Positions 16,209-25,747 of a DNA stretch of 39,896 nucleotides are shown in pieces; position 1 is the first letter of the stretch; each line of letters starts with the position of its first letter. This DNA is from Archangiaceae bacterium (GTDB taxonomy: Bacteria > Myxococcota > Myxococcia > Myxococcales > Myxococcaceae): positions 1 to 39,896 of the forward strand of contig JAACJQ010000057.1 in the NCBI GenBank assembly GCA_016879935.1, written 5' to 3'. The translations under genes were made by a program, and so were the position numbers. The notes beneath the pieces are model-generated. The model was given only the letters and a program-made list of their open reading frames with translations. It had not been told where the DNA came from and searched no databases.

Positions 16209-17375
16209 ATGCTCTATCTCTTCTACGAGTGGCTCAAAGATGGCGAGGCCGCTCGCTACCTGAACTTCCTGCGGTACCCGACGTTCCGCATCGTCGCGAG
16301 CTTCGGCTCGTCGCTGGTCATCGGCATGATGATCGGCCCGAAGCTGATCGAGCGCCTGCGCATCGCGCAGTACGGCATCTCGAACGTTCGTGAAGACACG
16401 CCCGAGTCGCACCAGAAGAAGAAGGGCACGCCGACGCTCGGTGGCTCGCTCATTCTGCTCGGCATCTTCATCGGCACGCTGCTGTTCGCCGACCTGCGAA
16501 GCCGCGTGGTGCTCGTCGCGTTGCTGATGACCGCGGGCTACGGCTTCACGGGCTTCCTCGACGACTGGCTCAAGCTCTCGAAGAAGAACTCGAAGGGCCT
16601 CGCCGGCCGCTACAAGATCGTGCTGCAGACGGGCTTCTTCCTCGTCAGCGTCTTCGGGCTGCTCATCGACTGGAGCGGCGGCGTTCCGCACCTGCTCATC
16701 GACACGAAGCTCACCGTGCCGTTCATTCCCACGCGCTACGCGAACCCCGATCTCGGCTGGGTCTACGTGTTCTTCGCGTGGATCGTCGTCGTCGGAACGT
16801 CGAACGCGGTGAACATGACCGACGGCCTCGACGGTCTCGCCATCGCGCCCACCATCGTCGCGGCGCTCGTGTTCGCGGTGCTCTGCTACGTCGCAGGCAC
16901 GTCGGTGGAGATCGCCGACTCCGCGATGGTGAACGGCACGAAGCAACTCGTCGGTGTACCCGTCTACCAATACCTCGGCATCGCGAAGGTCGACGGCGGC
17001 GCCGAACTCGCTGTCTTCTGCGCGGCCATCGTCGGCGCGGGCATCAGCTTTCTCTGGTTCAACGCCTACCCGGCGAGCGTGTTCATGGGCGACGTCGGCT
17101 CGCTCGCGCTCGGTGGAGCGCTCGGTACCGTCGCGATGCTCAGCAAGAACGAGCTCGTCAGCGCCATCGTGCACGGCGTGTTCCTCGCCGAGATCCTCTC
17201 GGTGATGATCCAGGTGACCAGCTTCAAGACGACCGGAAAGCGCGTCTTCAAGATGGCTCCGCTGCACCACCACTACGAGAAGAGCGGCATGTCGGAGACG
17301 AAGATCGTCGTCCGCTTCTGGATCATCTCGCTGCTGCTCGGCGGTGTGGCGCTCGCGTCACTGAAACTGAGGTAA
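16209..17375 (+). CDS. mraY: Phospho-MurNAc-pentapeptide translocase MraY
   Basis: MraY transfers phospho-MurNAc-pentapeptide to undecaprenyl phosphate, forming lipid I at the inner membrane. The 388-residue product has the expected ten hydrophobic segments. Its cytoplasmic loops read KKGTPTLGGSLILLG, GFLDDWLKLSKKNSKGLAGR (D118, D119) and NAVNMTDGLDGLAI. NAYPASVFMGDVGSLALGG (D295) and the histidine motif PLHHHYEKSG complete the active site. It starts three bases after the murF stop and ends three bases before murD. Confidence 0.97.
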   Translation: MLYLFYEWLKDGEAARYLNFLRYPTFRIVASFGSSLVIGMMIGPKLIERLRIAQYGISNVREDTPESHQKKKGTPTLGGSLILLGIFIGTLLFADLRSRVVLVALLMTAGYGFTGFLDDWLKLSKKNSKGLAGRYKIVLQTGFFLVSVFGLLIDWSGGVPHLLIDTKLTVPFIPTRYANPDLGWVYVFFAWIVVVGTSNAVNMTDGLDGLAIAPTIVAALVFAVLCYVAGTSVEIADSAMVNGTKQLVGVPVYQYLGIAKVDGGAELAVFCAAIVGAGISFLWFNAYPASVFMGDVGSLALGGALGTVAMLSKNELVSAIVHGVFLAEILSVMIQVTSFKTTGKRVFKMAPLHHHYEKSGMSETKIVVRFWIISLLLGGVALASLKLR

Positions 17376-17378
17376 CCG

Positions 17379-18734
17379 ATGGCGTCGCTCGAGGGAAAAC
17401 ACTTCGTCGTCATCGGCCTCGGCAAGAGCGGCATCGGTGCTGCGTCGCTGCTGCTCAACCGTGGTGCGCGCGTGACGGCGCTCGACGAGAACGAGAAGGC
17501 GACCGCGCCGTTCACGTCCGACCGCTTCACGCTGAAGAAGGGCCCGTTCCCCGCGAAGTTCTGGGAGGGCGCCGAGGCCGTCGTCGTCAGCCCCGGCGTG
17601 CCGCTCTCGAAGCCCGAGCTGGTCGCCGCGAAGCAGGCCGGCGCCGTCGTGTACGGGGAGATCGAGCTCGCGTGGAGGTTCCGCCCTGAAGGTGCGGGCC
17701 CGATGTTCGGCATCACCGGCACGAACGGCAAGAGCACCACCACGGCGCTGCTCGGCGAGCTGATGAAGCGCCACGAGCCGAACACCTTCGTCGGCGGCAA
17801 CCTCGGCACGGCGCTGACCCGCGCCTACGAAGACCCCGCACAGAAGCCGTACGCGATGCACGTCGTCGAGCTCTCGTCGTTTCAGCTCGAGGGCATCATC
17901 GACGCGTCGTTTCAGGGCACGGCGATTCTGAACCTGACGCCCGATCACCTCGATCGGTACGCCTCGCACGACGAGTACGGCCTCGCGAAGGCGCGCATCT
18001 TCTCGACGCAGCCGCCGAAGGGCTTCGCGATCGTGAACGCCGATGACGCGCACGTCGTTCGGCTCGGGCGTGCTGCGAAGGTTCCACTCTACGGCTTCAC
18101 CAGCGACGCCATGCGCACGAACGCTGGCTTCACGGGCGTCGCGGTCGGTGGCGGCTCGAAGTTCATCCTCGCGTTCGGCGACAAGCCGGTTTTCCACGTG
18201 CGCAATCGTTCGCTCCGCGGCAAGCACAACCTCGAGAACGCGATGGCCGCCGCGATGATGGCGCACCTCGCTGGCGTTCCCACCGCCACGATTCAAGAAG
18301 GCCTCGACGCGTTCCCCGGCTTGCTGCACCGCATGGAGTTCGTGCGCGAGCTCGATGGCGTCGAGTGGCTCAACGATTCGAAGGCCACCAACGTCGACTC
18401 CTCGCTCGTCGCGCTCAACGCGTTGCCCGGCCGCATCTGGTTGATCGCCGGCGGCAAGGGCAAGGGCGCGCCGTACACGCCCATGGTCGACGCCGCGAAG
18501 GGCAAGGTGCTCGGCGTGCTGACGATTGGGAAAGACGCTCCGGCAATCGCCGACGCGTTCAAGAACTTCCCCGTGCACGGCTGCGAGACCATCGACGTCG
18601 CGGTGAAGAAGGCACGCGAGCTCGCGAAGTCGGGCGACATCGTTCTGCTCTCACCCGCCTGCGCTTCGTACGACCAGTTCAACCACTTCGAGCACCGCGG
18701 CGACACGTTCAAGTCGCTGGTGAAGGGCCTCTGA
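17379..18734 (+). CDS. murD: UDP-MurNAc-L-Ala-D-Glu ligase MurD
   Basis: MurD adds D-glutamate to UDP-MurNAc-L-alanine. The 451-residue protein starts with a Rossmann-like domain (HFVVIGLGKSGIGAASLLLN), has VVSPGVPLSKPE and the ATP loop FGITGTNGKSTTTALLGEL (Lys118). NLTPDHLDRY and DSKATNVDSSLVAL follow, then GGKGKGAPYTP and the final LLSPACASYDQFNHFEHRGD. These are diagnostic for MurD. The C-terminal SPACASxDxF motif is complete. ATG at 17379 is three bases after mraY; ftsW begins one base after its stop. Confidence 0.97.
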   Translation: MASLEGKHFVVIGLGKSGIGAASLLLNRGARVTALDENEKATAPFTSDRFTLKKGPFPAKFWEGAEAVVVSPGVPLSKPELVAAKQAGAVVYGEIELAWRFRPEGAGPMFGITGTNGKSTTTALLGELMKRHEPNTFVGGNLGTALTRAYEDPAQKPYAMHVVELSSFQLEGIIDASFQGTAILNLTPDHLDRYASHDEYGLAKARIFSTQPPKGFAIVNADDAHVVRLGRAAKVPLYGFTSDAMRTNAGFTGVAVGGGSKFILAFGDKPVFHVRNRSLRGKHNLENAMAAAMMAHLAGVPTATIQEGLDAFPGLLHRMEFVRELDGVEWLNDSKATNVDSSLVALNALPGRIWLIAGGKGKGAPYTPMVDAAKGKVLGVLTIGKDAPAIADAFKNFPVHGCETIDVAVKKARELAKSGDIVLLSPACASYDQFNHFEHRGDTFKSLVKGL

Positions 18735-18735
18735 C

Positions 18736-19917
18736 ATGAACGACTCCCGCAAGGCGACCATCGCGTACGACCCGGTGCTGCTCGCGGCCATCTTCGGCCT
18801 CGTCGGCTTCGGCCTCGTGATGGTCTATTCGTCGAGCGCCATCACCGCGCAGGACAAGCTGGGCGACGGCTTCTTCTTCTTGAAGCGTCAGGCGTTCGCG
18901 GCGGCCATCGGCCTCGTCGCCATGGCCGTGTCGATGAAGCTCGGCTACCGGCGCATGGCCCGCCTGGCGTACCCGCTGCTCGTGGTCGCGGTGATTCTGC
19001 TGATCGCGGTGCTCATTCCCGGCATCGGCACGAAGGTCGGCGGCGCCAAGCGGTGGATTCGTTTTCCCGGTGTGTCGATTCAGCCTGCAGAGATCGCGAA
19101 GGTCGCCTGGGTCATCTACCTCTCGTACTCGCTCGCGAAGAAGCGCGAGAAGGTGCAGCACTTCTCGATCGGCTTCCTCCCGCACCTCGGCATCGCCGGC
19201 TTCCTCGTCATTCTCTGCATGCTCGAGCCCGACTTCGGCAGCTCGGTCGCGCTGTTGTTCCTCATGTTCGTGATGCTGTTCGCCGCGGGCGCGAAGCTGT
19301 CGTGGCTGGTCGGCTCGGTGCTGCTCGCGATTCCGTTCGCGTACACGGCCATCGCCACCAGCGAGTACCGCATGAAGCGCATCACCGCGTTCCTCGACCC
19401 GTGGGCGAACCGCCAGGGCTCGGGCTACCAGGTCGCGGAGTCGCTCATGTCGATCGGCTCCGGCGGCGTGTCGGGCCTTGGCCTCGGCGACGGCCGGCAG
19501 AAGCTGTTCTTCCTGCCCGAGGCGCACACCGACTTCATCTTCGCGATCATCGGTGAAGAGCTCGGCCTGCTCGGCGTCGCGGCGCTCATCTCGCTCTACG
19601 GCCTCGTCATCTGGCGCGGCATTCGCGCTTCGTTGAACGCGACCGAGCCGTTCGGCACGTACCTCGGCCTCGGCATCACCACGCTCATCGGCTTCCAGGC
19701 GGTGGTGAACATGTCGGTGGCCATGGGCCTCGTGCCCACGAAGGGCCTCACGCTGCCGTTCATCTCGTACGGTGGCAGCTCGCTCATCGTGCTCATGGGC
19801 GCGGCGGGGCTGCTGCTGTCGATCAGCGGCGCTGCCGACGGCGGCAAGAACCGCGTGAAGGCCGTGAAGGTCACGAAGGCCGACCTGCCCATGGGCGGAG
19901 CGGAGGCCACTGCGTGA
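18736..19917 (+). CDS. ftsW: Septal peptidoglycan polymerase FtsW
   Basis: FtsW is the SEDS-family glycosyltransferase that polymerises lipid II at the septum together with FtsI. The 393-residue protein is hydrophobic with about ten membrane segments. It has VGFGLVMVYSSSAITAQ near the N-terminus, GAKRWIRFPGVSIQPAEIAK, and MLEPDFGSSVALLFL, which includes the Asp of the proposed catalytic region. The large periplasmic loop GYQVAESLMSIGSGGVSGLG, then LPEAHTDFIFAIIGEELG, and LPFISYGGSSLIVLMGAAG close the set. These place it in the FtsW/RodA family, and the position within the dcw cluster makes it FtsW. It overlaps murG by four bases (GTGA). Confidence 0.95.
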   Translation: MNDSRKATIAYDPVLLAAIFGLVGFGLVMVYSSSAITAQDKLGDGFFFLKRQAFAAAIGLVAMAVSMKLGYRRMARLAYPLLVVAVILLIAVLIPGIGTKVGGAKRWIRFPGVSIQPAEIAKVAWVIYLSYSLAKKREKVQHFSIGFLPHLGIAGFLVILCMLEPDFGSSVALLFLMFVMLFAAGAKLSWLVGSVLLAIPFAYTAIATSEYRMKRITAFLDPWANRQGSGYQVAESLMSIGSGGVSGLGLGDGRQKLFFLPEAHTDFIFAIIGEELGLLGVAALISLYGLVIWRGIRASLNATEPFGTYLGLGITTLIGFQAVVNMSVAMGLVPTKGLTLPFISYGGSSLIVLMGAAGLLLSISGAADGGKNRVKAVKVTKADLPMGGAEATA

Positions 19918-21058
19918 GGGTGTTGATCGCCGGCGGTGGAACGGGCGGGCATCTCTTCCCCGGCATCGCGCTGGCGGAGGAGGTCGTCACCCGTCACCCG
20001 AAGAACGACGTCGTCTTCGTCGGTACGAACCGCGGCCTCGAGGCGCGCGTGGTGCCGCAGAACGGCTTCGTCTTCGAGTCGATCACCTCGCGGGGCCTCA
20101 AAGGCATGGGCGTGCTCAAGCTGCTGCTCGGCCTGCTCACGCTGCCGTGGAGCTTCTTCGAGTCGCTGTCGCTGGTGCGCAAGTACAAGCCAGACATCGT
20201 CATCGGCGTCGGCGGCTACTCGTCGGGCCCGGTCGTCATGGCGGCGTGGCTGCTCGGCGTGCCGACCGCGGTGCAGGAGCAGAACGCGCTGCCCGGCCTC
20301 ACCAACAAGCTGCTCGGCAAGTTCGTGAAGTCGGTGTTCCTGTCGTTCGACGAGACGCAGCGGTTCTTCCCGCAGGGCAAGGCGCACGTGCTCGGCAACC
20401 CGATTCGTCGCTCGCTGCTCGACAACTTCCTCAAGCCCTCCATCGCCCACGAGAAGTTCGCGGTGCTGATCTTCGGCGGCTCGCTCGGCGCGCGTGGGCT
20501 CAATACCCGCGTCGTCGACGCGCTGACCGTGCTCGCCAGCGAGAAGGAGTCGCTGCGCATCGTGCACCAGACCGGCAAGGCCGACCTCGAGACCGTGAAG
20601 CAGGGCTACGAGGGCAAGGGCTTCGACGCCGACGTGCGCGAGTTCATCGACGACATGAGCGCCGCCTACCTCGCGTGCGATCTCGTCGTCTGTCGCGCAG
20701 GCGCCACCACGATCGCCGAGCTGACGACCTGCAAACGCGCCTCGATTCTCGTGCCGTTCCCCTTCGCGACGGACGATCACCAGGCCGTGAACGCCAAGGC
20801 GCTGGTCGACGCGGGCGCGGCGCTGATGTTCCGCGAAGGCGAGCTCACCGGTGAGAAGCTGGGCACGGCGATTCTCGAGCTGAAGGCCGACAAGGCGCGG
20901 CTGCAGAAGATGGAGAAGGCCGCCGGCAACCTCGGTCGCCCGGAAGCTGCGCGGGAGATCGCCGACGTGCTCCAGCAGATGTGCCTCGTGAAGTGGGGCG
21001 CGCTCACCGGCCAGAAACGCGAAGGCGAGCCCATGCGCCCGAAGACGGAGAAGAAGTC

Positions 21059-21062
<4 letters not shown>
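19914..21062 (+). CDS. murG: Lipid II synthase MurG (GlcNAc transferase)
   Basis: MurG adds GlcNAc to lipid I, producing lipid II on the cytoplasmic face of the membrane. The 382-residue protein has the N-terminal [20 protein letters not shown], the [19 protein letters not shown] loop and [16 protein letters not shown]. The UDP-GlcNAc-binding C-terminal half has [26 protein letters not shown] and [16 protein letters not shown]. All MurG signature blocks are present. The last 20 residues are basic and extend past the usual end. The GTG start at 19914 overlaps the ftsW stop, and the stop overlaps the murC ATG. Confidence 0.97.
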
Positions 21063-22470
<1,408 letters not shown>

Positions 22471-22474
<4 letters not shown>

Positions 22475-23406
22475 GCGCCGTGGCCGTCATTCGCCCTTCG
22501 AGCTTCGCGGAGTGGCTCGAGCGCGTCGCTCCCGCCGAGGTGAAGCGGAACGAACCGCTCGCGCCCTGGTGCTCGGTGCGCGCGGGTGGGCCGGCTGACG
22601 TGCTGTTTCGTCCGAAGACGCCTGACTCGCTGGTGACCGCGCTCGCGATGGCGAAGGACTCGGGCACACCGGTCTCGATTCTCGGCCTCGGCGCGAACAC
22701 CCTGGTCGGCGATCTCGGCGTCCGTGGCCTCACGCTCAAGCTCCCGAACTCGACGTTTCAGGAAGAGATCGCCCTCGACCCCGCAGGCGGCACGTTCGTG
22801 TTGAGCGCTGGAGCGTCGATCGCCCGCCTCGTCACGTTGATGAAGCAGCACCAGCTCGTCGGTGCCGAGTTCCTCGCGGGCGTGCCAGGCACCATCGGCG
22901 GAGCGGTGACGATGAACGCCGGCACGAAGAACGGCGAGTGCATGTCGCGCGTCGTCGCCATCGAGGTCGCGACGGCCGATGGCCTCGGGTGGATTCCGCC
23001 GCCCACCTTCCGCTACCGCCACACCGACGTGCCCGCCGGAGCCGTCATCACCCGCGCGAAGTTCCGCCTGCCCACCGGTGACGTCGCCGCCAGCCAGGCC
23101 GCGATGGACGCGGACCTCGGCTATCGCAAGCGCACGCAGCCGCTCTCGCAGCCGAACTTCGGCAGCGTCTTCACCAACCCGCCCGGCCACGCTGCTGGGG
23201 CGCTCATCGAGAAGACCGGCCTCAAGGGCCACACCATCGGCGGCGCGCAGATCTCCACGCTGCACGCGAACTGGATCGTGAACCTCGGCGACGCGAAGGC
23301 CCACGACGTCACCTCGCTCATGGCGCTCGCCCAGACCCGCGTTCGCGAGACGTCCGGCGTCGAGCTCACCCCCGAGGTCAAGCGCATCGGGGAGTTCCTC
23401 CCGTGA
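22471..23406 (+). CDS. murB: UDP-N-acetylenolpyruvoylglucosamine reductase MurB
   Basis: MurB is the FAD- and NADPH-dependent enzyme that makes UDP-MurNAc. The 311-residue product has the FAD-binding blocks [16 protein letters not shown] and [40 protein letters not shown], then [20 protein letters not shown] (with the proton-donor Ser) and the last [17 protein letters not shown] follow. The length and the absence of an extra C-terminal domain fit the shorter type II MurB rather than the E. coli type. The GTG start overlaps murC by four bases; the stop TGA (23404-23406) overlaps the candidate GTG start of ftsQ. Confidence 0.96.
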
Positions 23407-24335
23407 TCGCCCTCGCCATGTGTGACACCCGCTACAGCCACATCGCTGTGGCCAGAAATTTGCGGGGTCGTGAAACCGGCCTGACGATGGCGGCGTCGAT
23501 GTTCCGCTCCCGCCGCAACCGCCGCAAAGTCGATCTCGCCAAGAAGACGAGCGAGCTGAAGGCCTCCGTCAAGCACCACGCTCCGTCGGTGCTCAAGGCG
23601 CTTGGCGCGACGGCGCTCTCGGTCGGCCTCGTGTACGGCGGCTGGAAGGGCTGGGCCTGGGCGAACACGACCGAGTCCTTCGCGATGAAGCAGGTGCAGG
23701 TGCTCGGCAACGCGCGCGTGACCGACGTGCAGGTGACGAAGCTCGGTGGCCTCGTGCTCGGGTCGAACCTGATCGCGATGGATGTCGGCAGCGTCGAGCG
23801 CGCGTTGTCGTCGCACCCCTGGGTGAAGTCGGTCGTCGTTCGCCGCCACCTGCCGGGCACGCTCACCGTTCAGATCACCGAGAACCAGCCAGTCGCGCTG
23901 CTCGCCCTCGACGAGCTCTACCTGGTCGACGGCGACGGAGAACCCTTCAAGCGCGCTCAGGCCGCCGAGGCGATGGACCTGCCGCTGGTGACCGGCATCG
24001 CCCGTGACGCGCTCGTGTCTCGCCGCGACGAGACGCGCCTCGTGATTCGCCGCGCGCTGATCGCCCTCGATGCGTACGGCCGCTCGGCCGTCTCGAAGGG
24101 CCACGCCGTCTCGGAAGTCAACGTGTCGGACTCGGGGCTCACGCTCGTCACCACGAGCGGGCAGGAGATCGTCCTCGGTGAAGCCGACGTCGAGCCTGCC
24201 CTCGAGCGGCTCGCACGCATTCGCAAAGAGCTCTCGGCGCGGCAGCTGACCGCCGAGGTCATTCGTCTCGACAACCGCACCCGCCCCGACTGGGTCGCCG
24301 TGCAGACGTCGAAATCAAAGAGCCGGGCTCCCTGA
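23403..24335 (+). CDS. ftsQ: Cell division protein FtsQ
   Basis: FtsQ is the bitopic POTRA-domain protein that recruits FtsL/FtsB and FtsW/FtsI. From the GTG at 23403 it has 310 residues: a basic cytoplasmic part, a transmembrane segment at about 62-86 and a POTRA domain from Met95 (MKQVQVLGNARVTDVQVTKL) to about 163. A beta domain ending in RPDWVAVQTSKSKSRAP follows. The GTG is supported by GGGGAG at 23390-23395 and by the GTGA overlap with murB. However, residues 8-22 are encoded by a repeated structured element, and ATG 23487 (or 23499) starts directly before the natural-looking basic head (MFRSRRNRRKVDLAKK). If 23487 is right, the gene has an 80-base leader holding the element, and 282 residues. 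The downstream ATG has no clear ribosome site. Identity is sure; the start is not. Confidence 0.88.
   Translation: MIALAMCDTRYSHIAVARNLRGRETGLTMAASMFRSRRNRRKVDLAKKTSELKASVKHHAPSVLKALGATALSVGLVYGGWKGWAWANTTESFAMKQVQVLGNARVTDVQVTKLGGLVLGSNLIAMDVGSVERALSSHPWVKSVVVRRHLPGTLTVQITENQPVALLALDELYLVDGDGEPFKRAQAAEAMDLPLVTGIARDALVSRRDETRLVIRRALIALDAYGRSAVSKGHAVSEVNVSDSGLTLVTTSGQEIVLGEADVEPALERLARIRKELSARQLTAEVIRLDNRTRPDWVAVQTSKSKSRAP
23428..23467 (+). promoter_or_regulatory. Structured repeat element, copy 1 (5' end of ftsQ)
   Basis: A 40-base segment beginning CCCGCTACAGCCAC and ending TTGCGGGG. It matches a second segment at 25651-25684 in both outer blocks. In RNA, CCCGC pairs with GCGGG as an outer stem. 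Inside, GCCACA (23436-23441) pairs with TGTGGC (23446-23451) around the loop TCGC. A purine-rich 3' side (AGAAATTT) is left unpaired. Copy 2 has a different inner stem length but the same outer stem. The same frame also codes RYSHIAVARNLRG within the longer ftsQ reading. RNA element, DNA repeat and short peptide are all possible. Confidence 0.5.
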
Positions 24336-24383
24336 GAGGGGAACTCCGGTTTCGCAGCAAACGGCTCCTCCGAGAGGCGGAGC
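24323..24383 (+). promoter_or_regulatory. Tandem hairpins at the ftsQ-ftsA junction, one with GAGA tetraloop
   Basis: The first hairpin has CCGG (24323-24326) with CCGG (24346-24349), and inside it CCC (24330-24332) with GGG (24338-24340). The loop TGAGA contains the ftsQ stop codon. The second runs from GCTCC (24364-24368) to GGAGC (24379-24383), with CC/GG closing a GAGA loop at 24372-24375 and one T-C mismatch. GAGA is a GNRA-class tetraloop. The ribosome site AGGGAG of ftsA (24384-24389) follows at once, so folding would control its access. Confidence 0.45.
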
Positions 24384-24395
24384 AGGGAGAACACC

Positions 24396-25631
24396 ATGGC
24401 CAAGCAGCGGGGAGGAGAGATCATCGTCGGCCTCGACATCGGCACGACGAAGATCTGCGCCATCGTCGGAGAGCTGACCGACGAGGGCATCGACATCATC
24501 GGCATCGGCACCAACCCCTCGCGCGGTCTGCGGAAGGGCGTCGTCGTCAACATCGAGTCGACCGTGCAGTCGATTCAGCGAGCCATCGACGAAGCCGAAG
24601 CGATGGCCGGCACCGAGATCACCCACGTCTACACGGGTATCGCCGGAGGCCACATCAAGAGCTTCGGCGGCCGTGGCGTCGTCGCGCTCAAGGACCGTGA
24701 GGTTCGTGAGGCCGACATCGCGCGTGTCATCGAGCAGGCGAAGACGGTCAACATCCCCGTCGATCGTGAGGTCATTCACGTGCTGCCGCAGGAGTTCATC
24801 GTCGACGAGCAGAGCGGCATCAAGGAACCGCTCGGCATGACCGGCGCCCGCCTCGAGGCCCGCGTGCACATCGTCACCGGCGCCGTCACCAGCGCGCAGA
24901 ACATCGTGAAGTGCGCGAACCGCGGCGGCCTCAACGTCGCCGACATCGTGCTGCAGCCGCTCGCCTCGAGCGAGGCCGTGCTCACCGATGAAGAGAAGGA
25001 ACTCGGCGTCTGCCTCGTCGACATCGGCGGCGGCACCACCGACATCGCCGTGTTCCAGAACGGCTCCATCGTGCACACCGCCGTCATCGCGCTCGGCGGC
25101 AACAACCTCACCAACGACATCGCCATGGGCCTTCGTACGCCCATGGAGCAGGCCGAGCGCATCAAGCAGAAGCACGGCTGCGCGCTGACCTCGATGGTCG
25201 ACAAGCAGGAGATGATCGAGGTGCCGTCGGTCGGTGGCCGCGAGCCCCGCGTGATGGGCCGGCAGATCCTCTCCGAGATCCTCGAGCCCCGCGTCGAAGA
25301 GATCTTCCAGCTCGTACACCACGAGATCGAGCGCAACGGCTTCTCCGAGCTGCTCGCGTCGGGCGTCGTCATCACCGGCGGCTCCACGCTGCTGCCCGGC
25401 ATGGCCGAGCTCGCGGAAGAGATCATGGGCGTGCCCGTTCGCCGTGGTGTTCCCCGCGGCATCGGCGGCCTCGTCGACGTCGTGAAGAGCCCCGTCTACG
25501 CGACCGGCGTTGGCCTCGTCGTCTACGGCGCCAGGAATCTCGATCGCCGCATGTTCCGCATTCGTGAGAGCGAGAACGTGTTCAAGAAGGTGAAGCGCCG
25601 CATGGGGGAGTGGCTGCAGGAGGTCTTCTGA
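24396..25631 (+). CDS. ftsA: Cell division protein FtsA
   Basis: FtsA is the actin-like protein that anchors FtsZ to the membrane. The 411-residue product has the phosphate-1 motif IIVGLDIGTTKICAIVGEL near the N-terminus, the 1C-domain region EITHVYTGIAGGHIKS, phosphate-2 VCLVDIGGGTTDIAVFQNG and the adenosine motif VVITGGSTLLPGM. The C-terminal end VFKKVKRRMGEWLQEVF is an amphipathic helix that targets the membrane. ATG at 24396 has AGGGAG at 24384-24389, six bases upstream. It is separated from ftsQ by 60 bases holding two hairpins and from ftsZ by 116 bases. Those gaps are much longer than those in the rest of the cluster. Confidence 0.97.
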   Translation: MAKQRGGEIIVGLDIGTTKICAIVGELTDEGIDIIGIGTNPSRGLRKGVVVNIESTVQSIQRAIDEAEAMAGTEITHVYTGIAGGHIKSFGGRGVVALKDREVREADIARVIEQAKTVNIPVDREVIHVLPQEFIVDEQSGIKEPLGMTGARLEARVHIVTGAVTSAQNIVKCANRGGLNVADIVLQPLASSEAVLTDEEKELGVCLVDIGGGTTDIAVFQNGSIVHTAVIALGGNNLTNDIAMGLRTPMEQAERIKQKHGCALTSMVDKQEMIEVPSVGGREPRVMGRQILSEILEPRVEEIFQLVHHEIERNGFSELLASGVVITGGSTLLPGMAELAEEIMGVPVRRGVPRGIGGLVDVVKSPVYATGVGLVVYGARNLDRRMFRIRESENVFKKVKRRMGEWLQEVF

Positions 25632-25650
25632 CCGCTGCAGTTCCCCACAT

Positions 25651-25684
25651 CCCGCTACAGCCACGTGGCTGAAAACTTGCGGGG
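25651..25684 (+). promoter_or_regulatory. Structured repeat element, copy 2 (ftsA-ftsZ gap)
   Basis: A 34-base copy of the element at 23428-23467: the same CCCGCTACAGCCAC block and the same TTGCGGGG end. It lacks six bases in the middle. The centre is a perfect palindrome, CAGCCACGTGGCTG (25658-25671), which as RNA folds as CAGCC/GGCTG around ACGT. The outer stem is CCCGC (25651-25655) with GCGGG (25679-25683). It starts 20 bases after the ftsA stop. In the ftsA frame it codes [11 protein letters not shown], so the peptide is also alike with synonymous differences (AAT/AAC, GGT/GGC). Confidence 0.55.
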
Positions 25685-25690
25685 CTCTTC

Positions 25691-25719
25691 GGCCGGGCAA
25701 AAGTCGCTTCCGCCCGGCC
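25691..25719 (+). promoter_or_regulatory. Perfect 8-bp GC hairpin before ftsZ
   Basis: GGCCGGGC (25691-25698) pairs perfectly with GCCCGGCC (25712-25719) around a 13-base loop (AAAAGTCGCTTCC). It stands seven bases after the repeat element and 29 bases before the ftsZ start. No T-run follows (ATTCCC), so it is not a usual terminator. An attenuator, an RNA processing barrier or a stabiliser of the ftsZ message are likelier. GAGGA at 25737-25741 is the ftsZ ribosome site and stays free. Confidence 0.55.
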
Positions 25720-25747
25720 ATTCCCAACACGATTTCGAGGACCTCTC

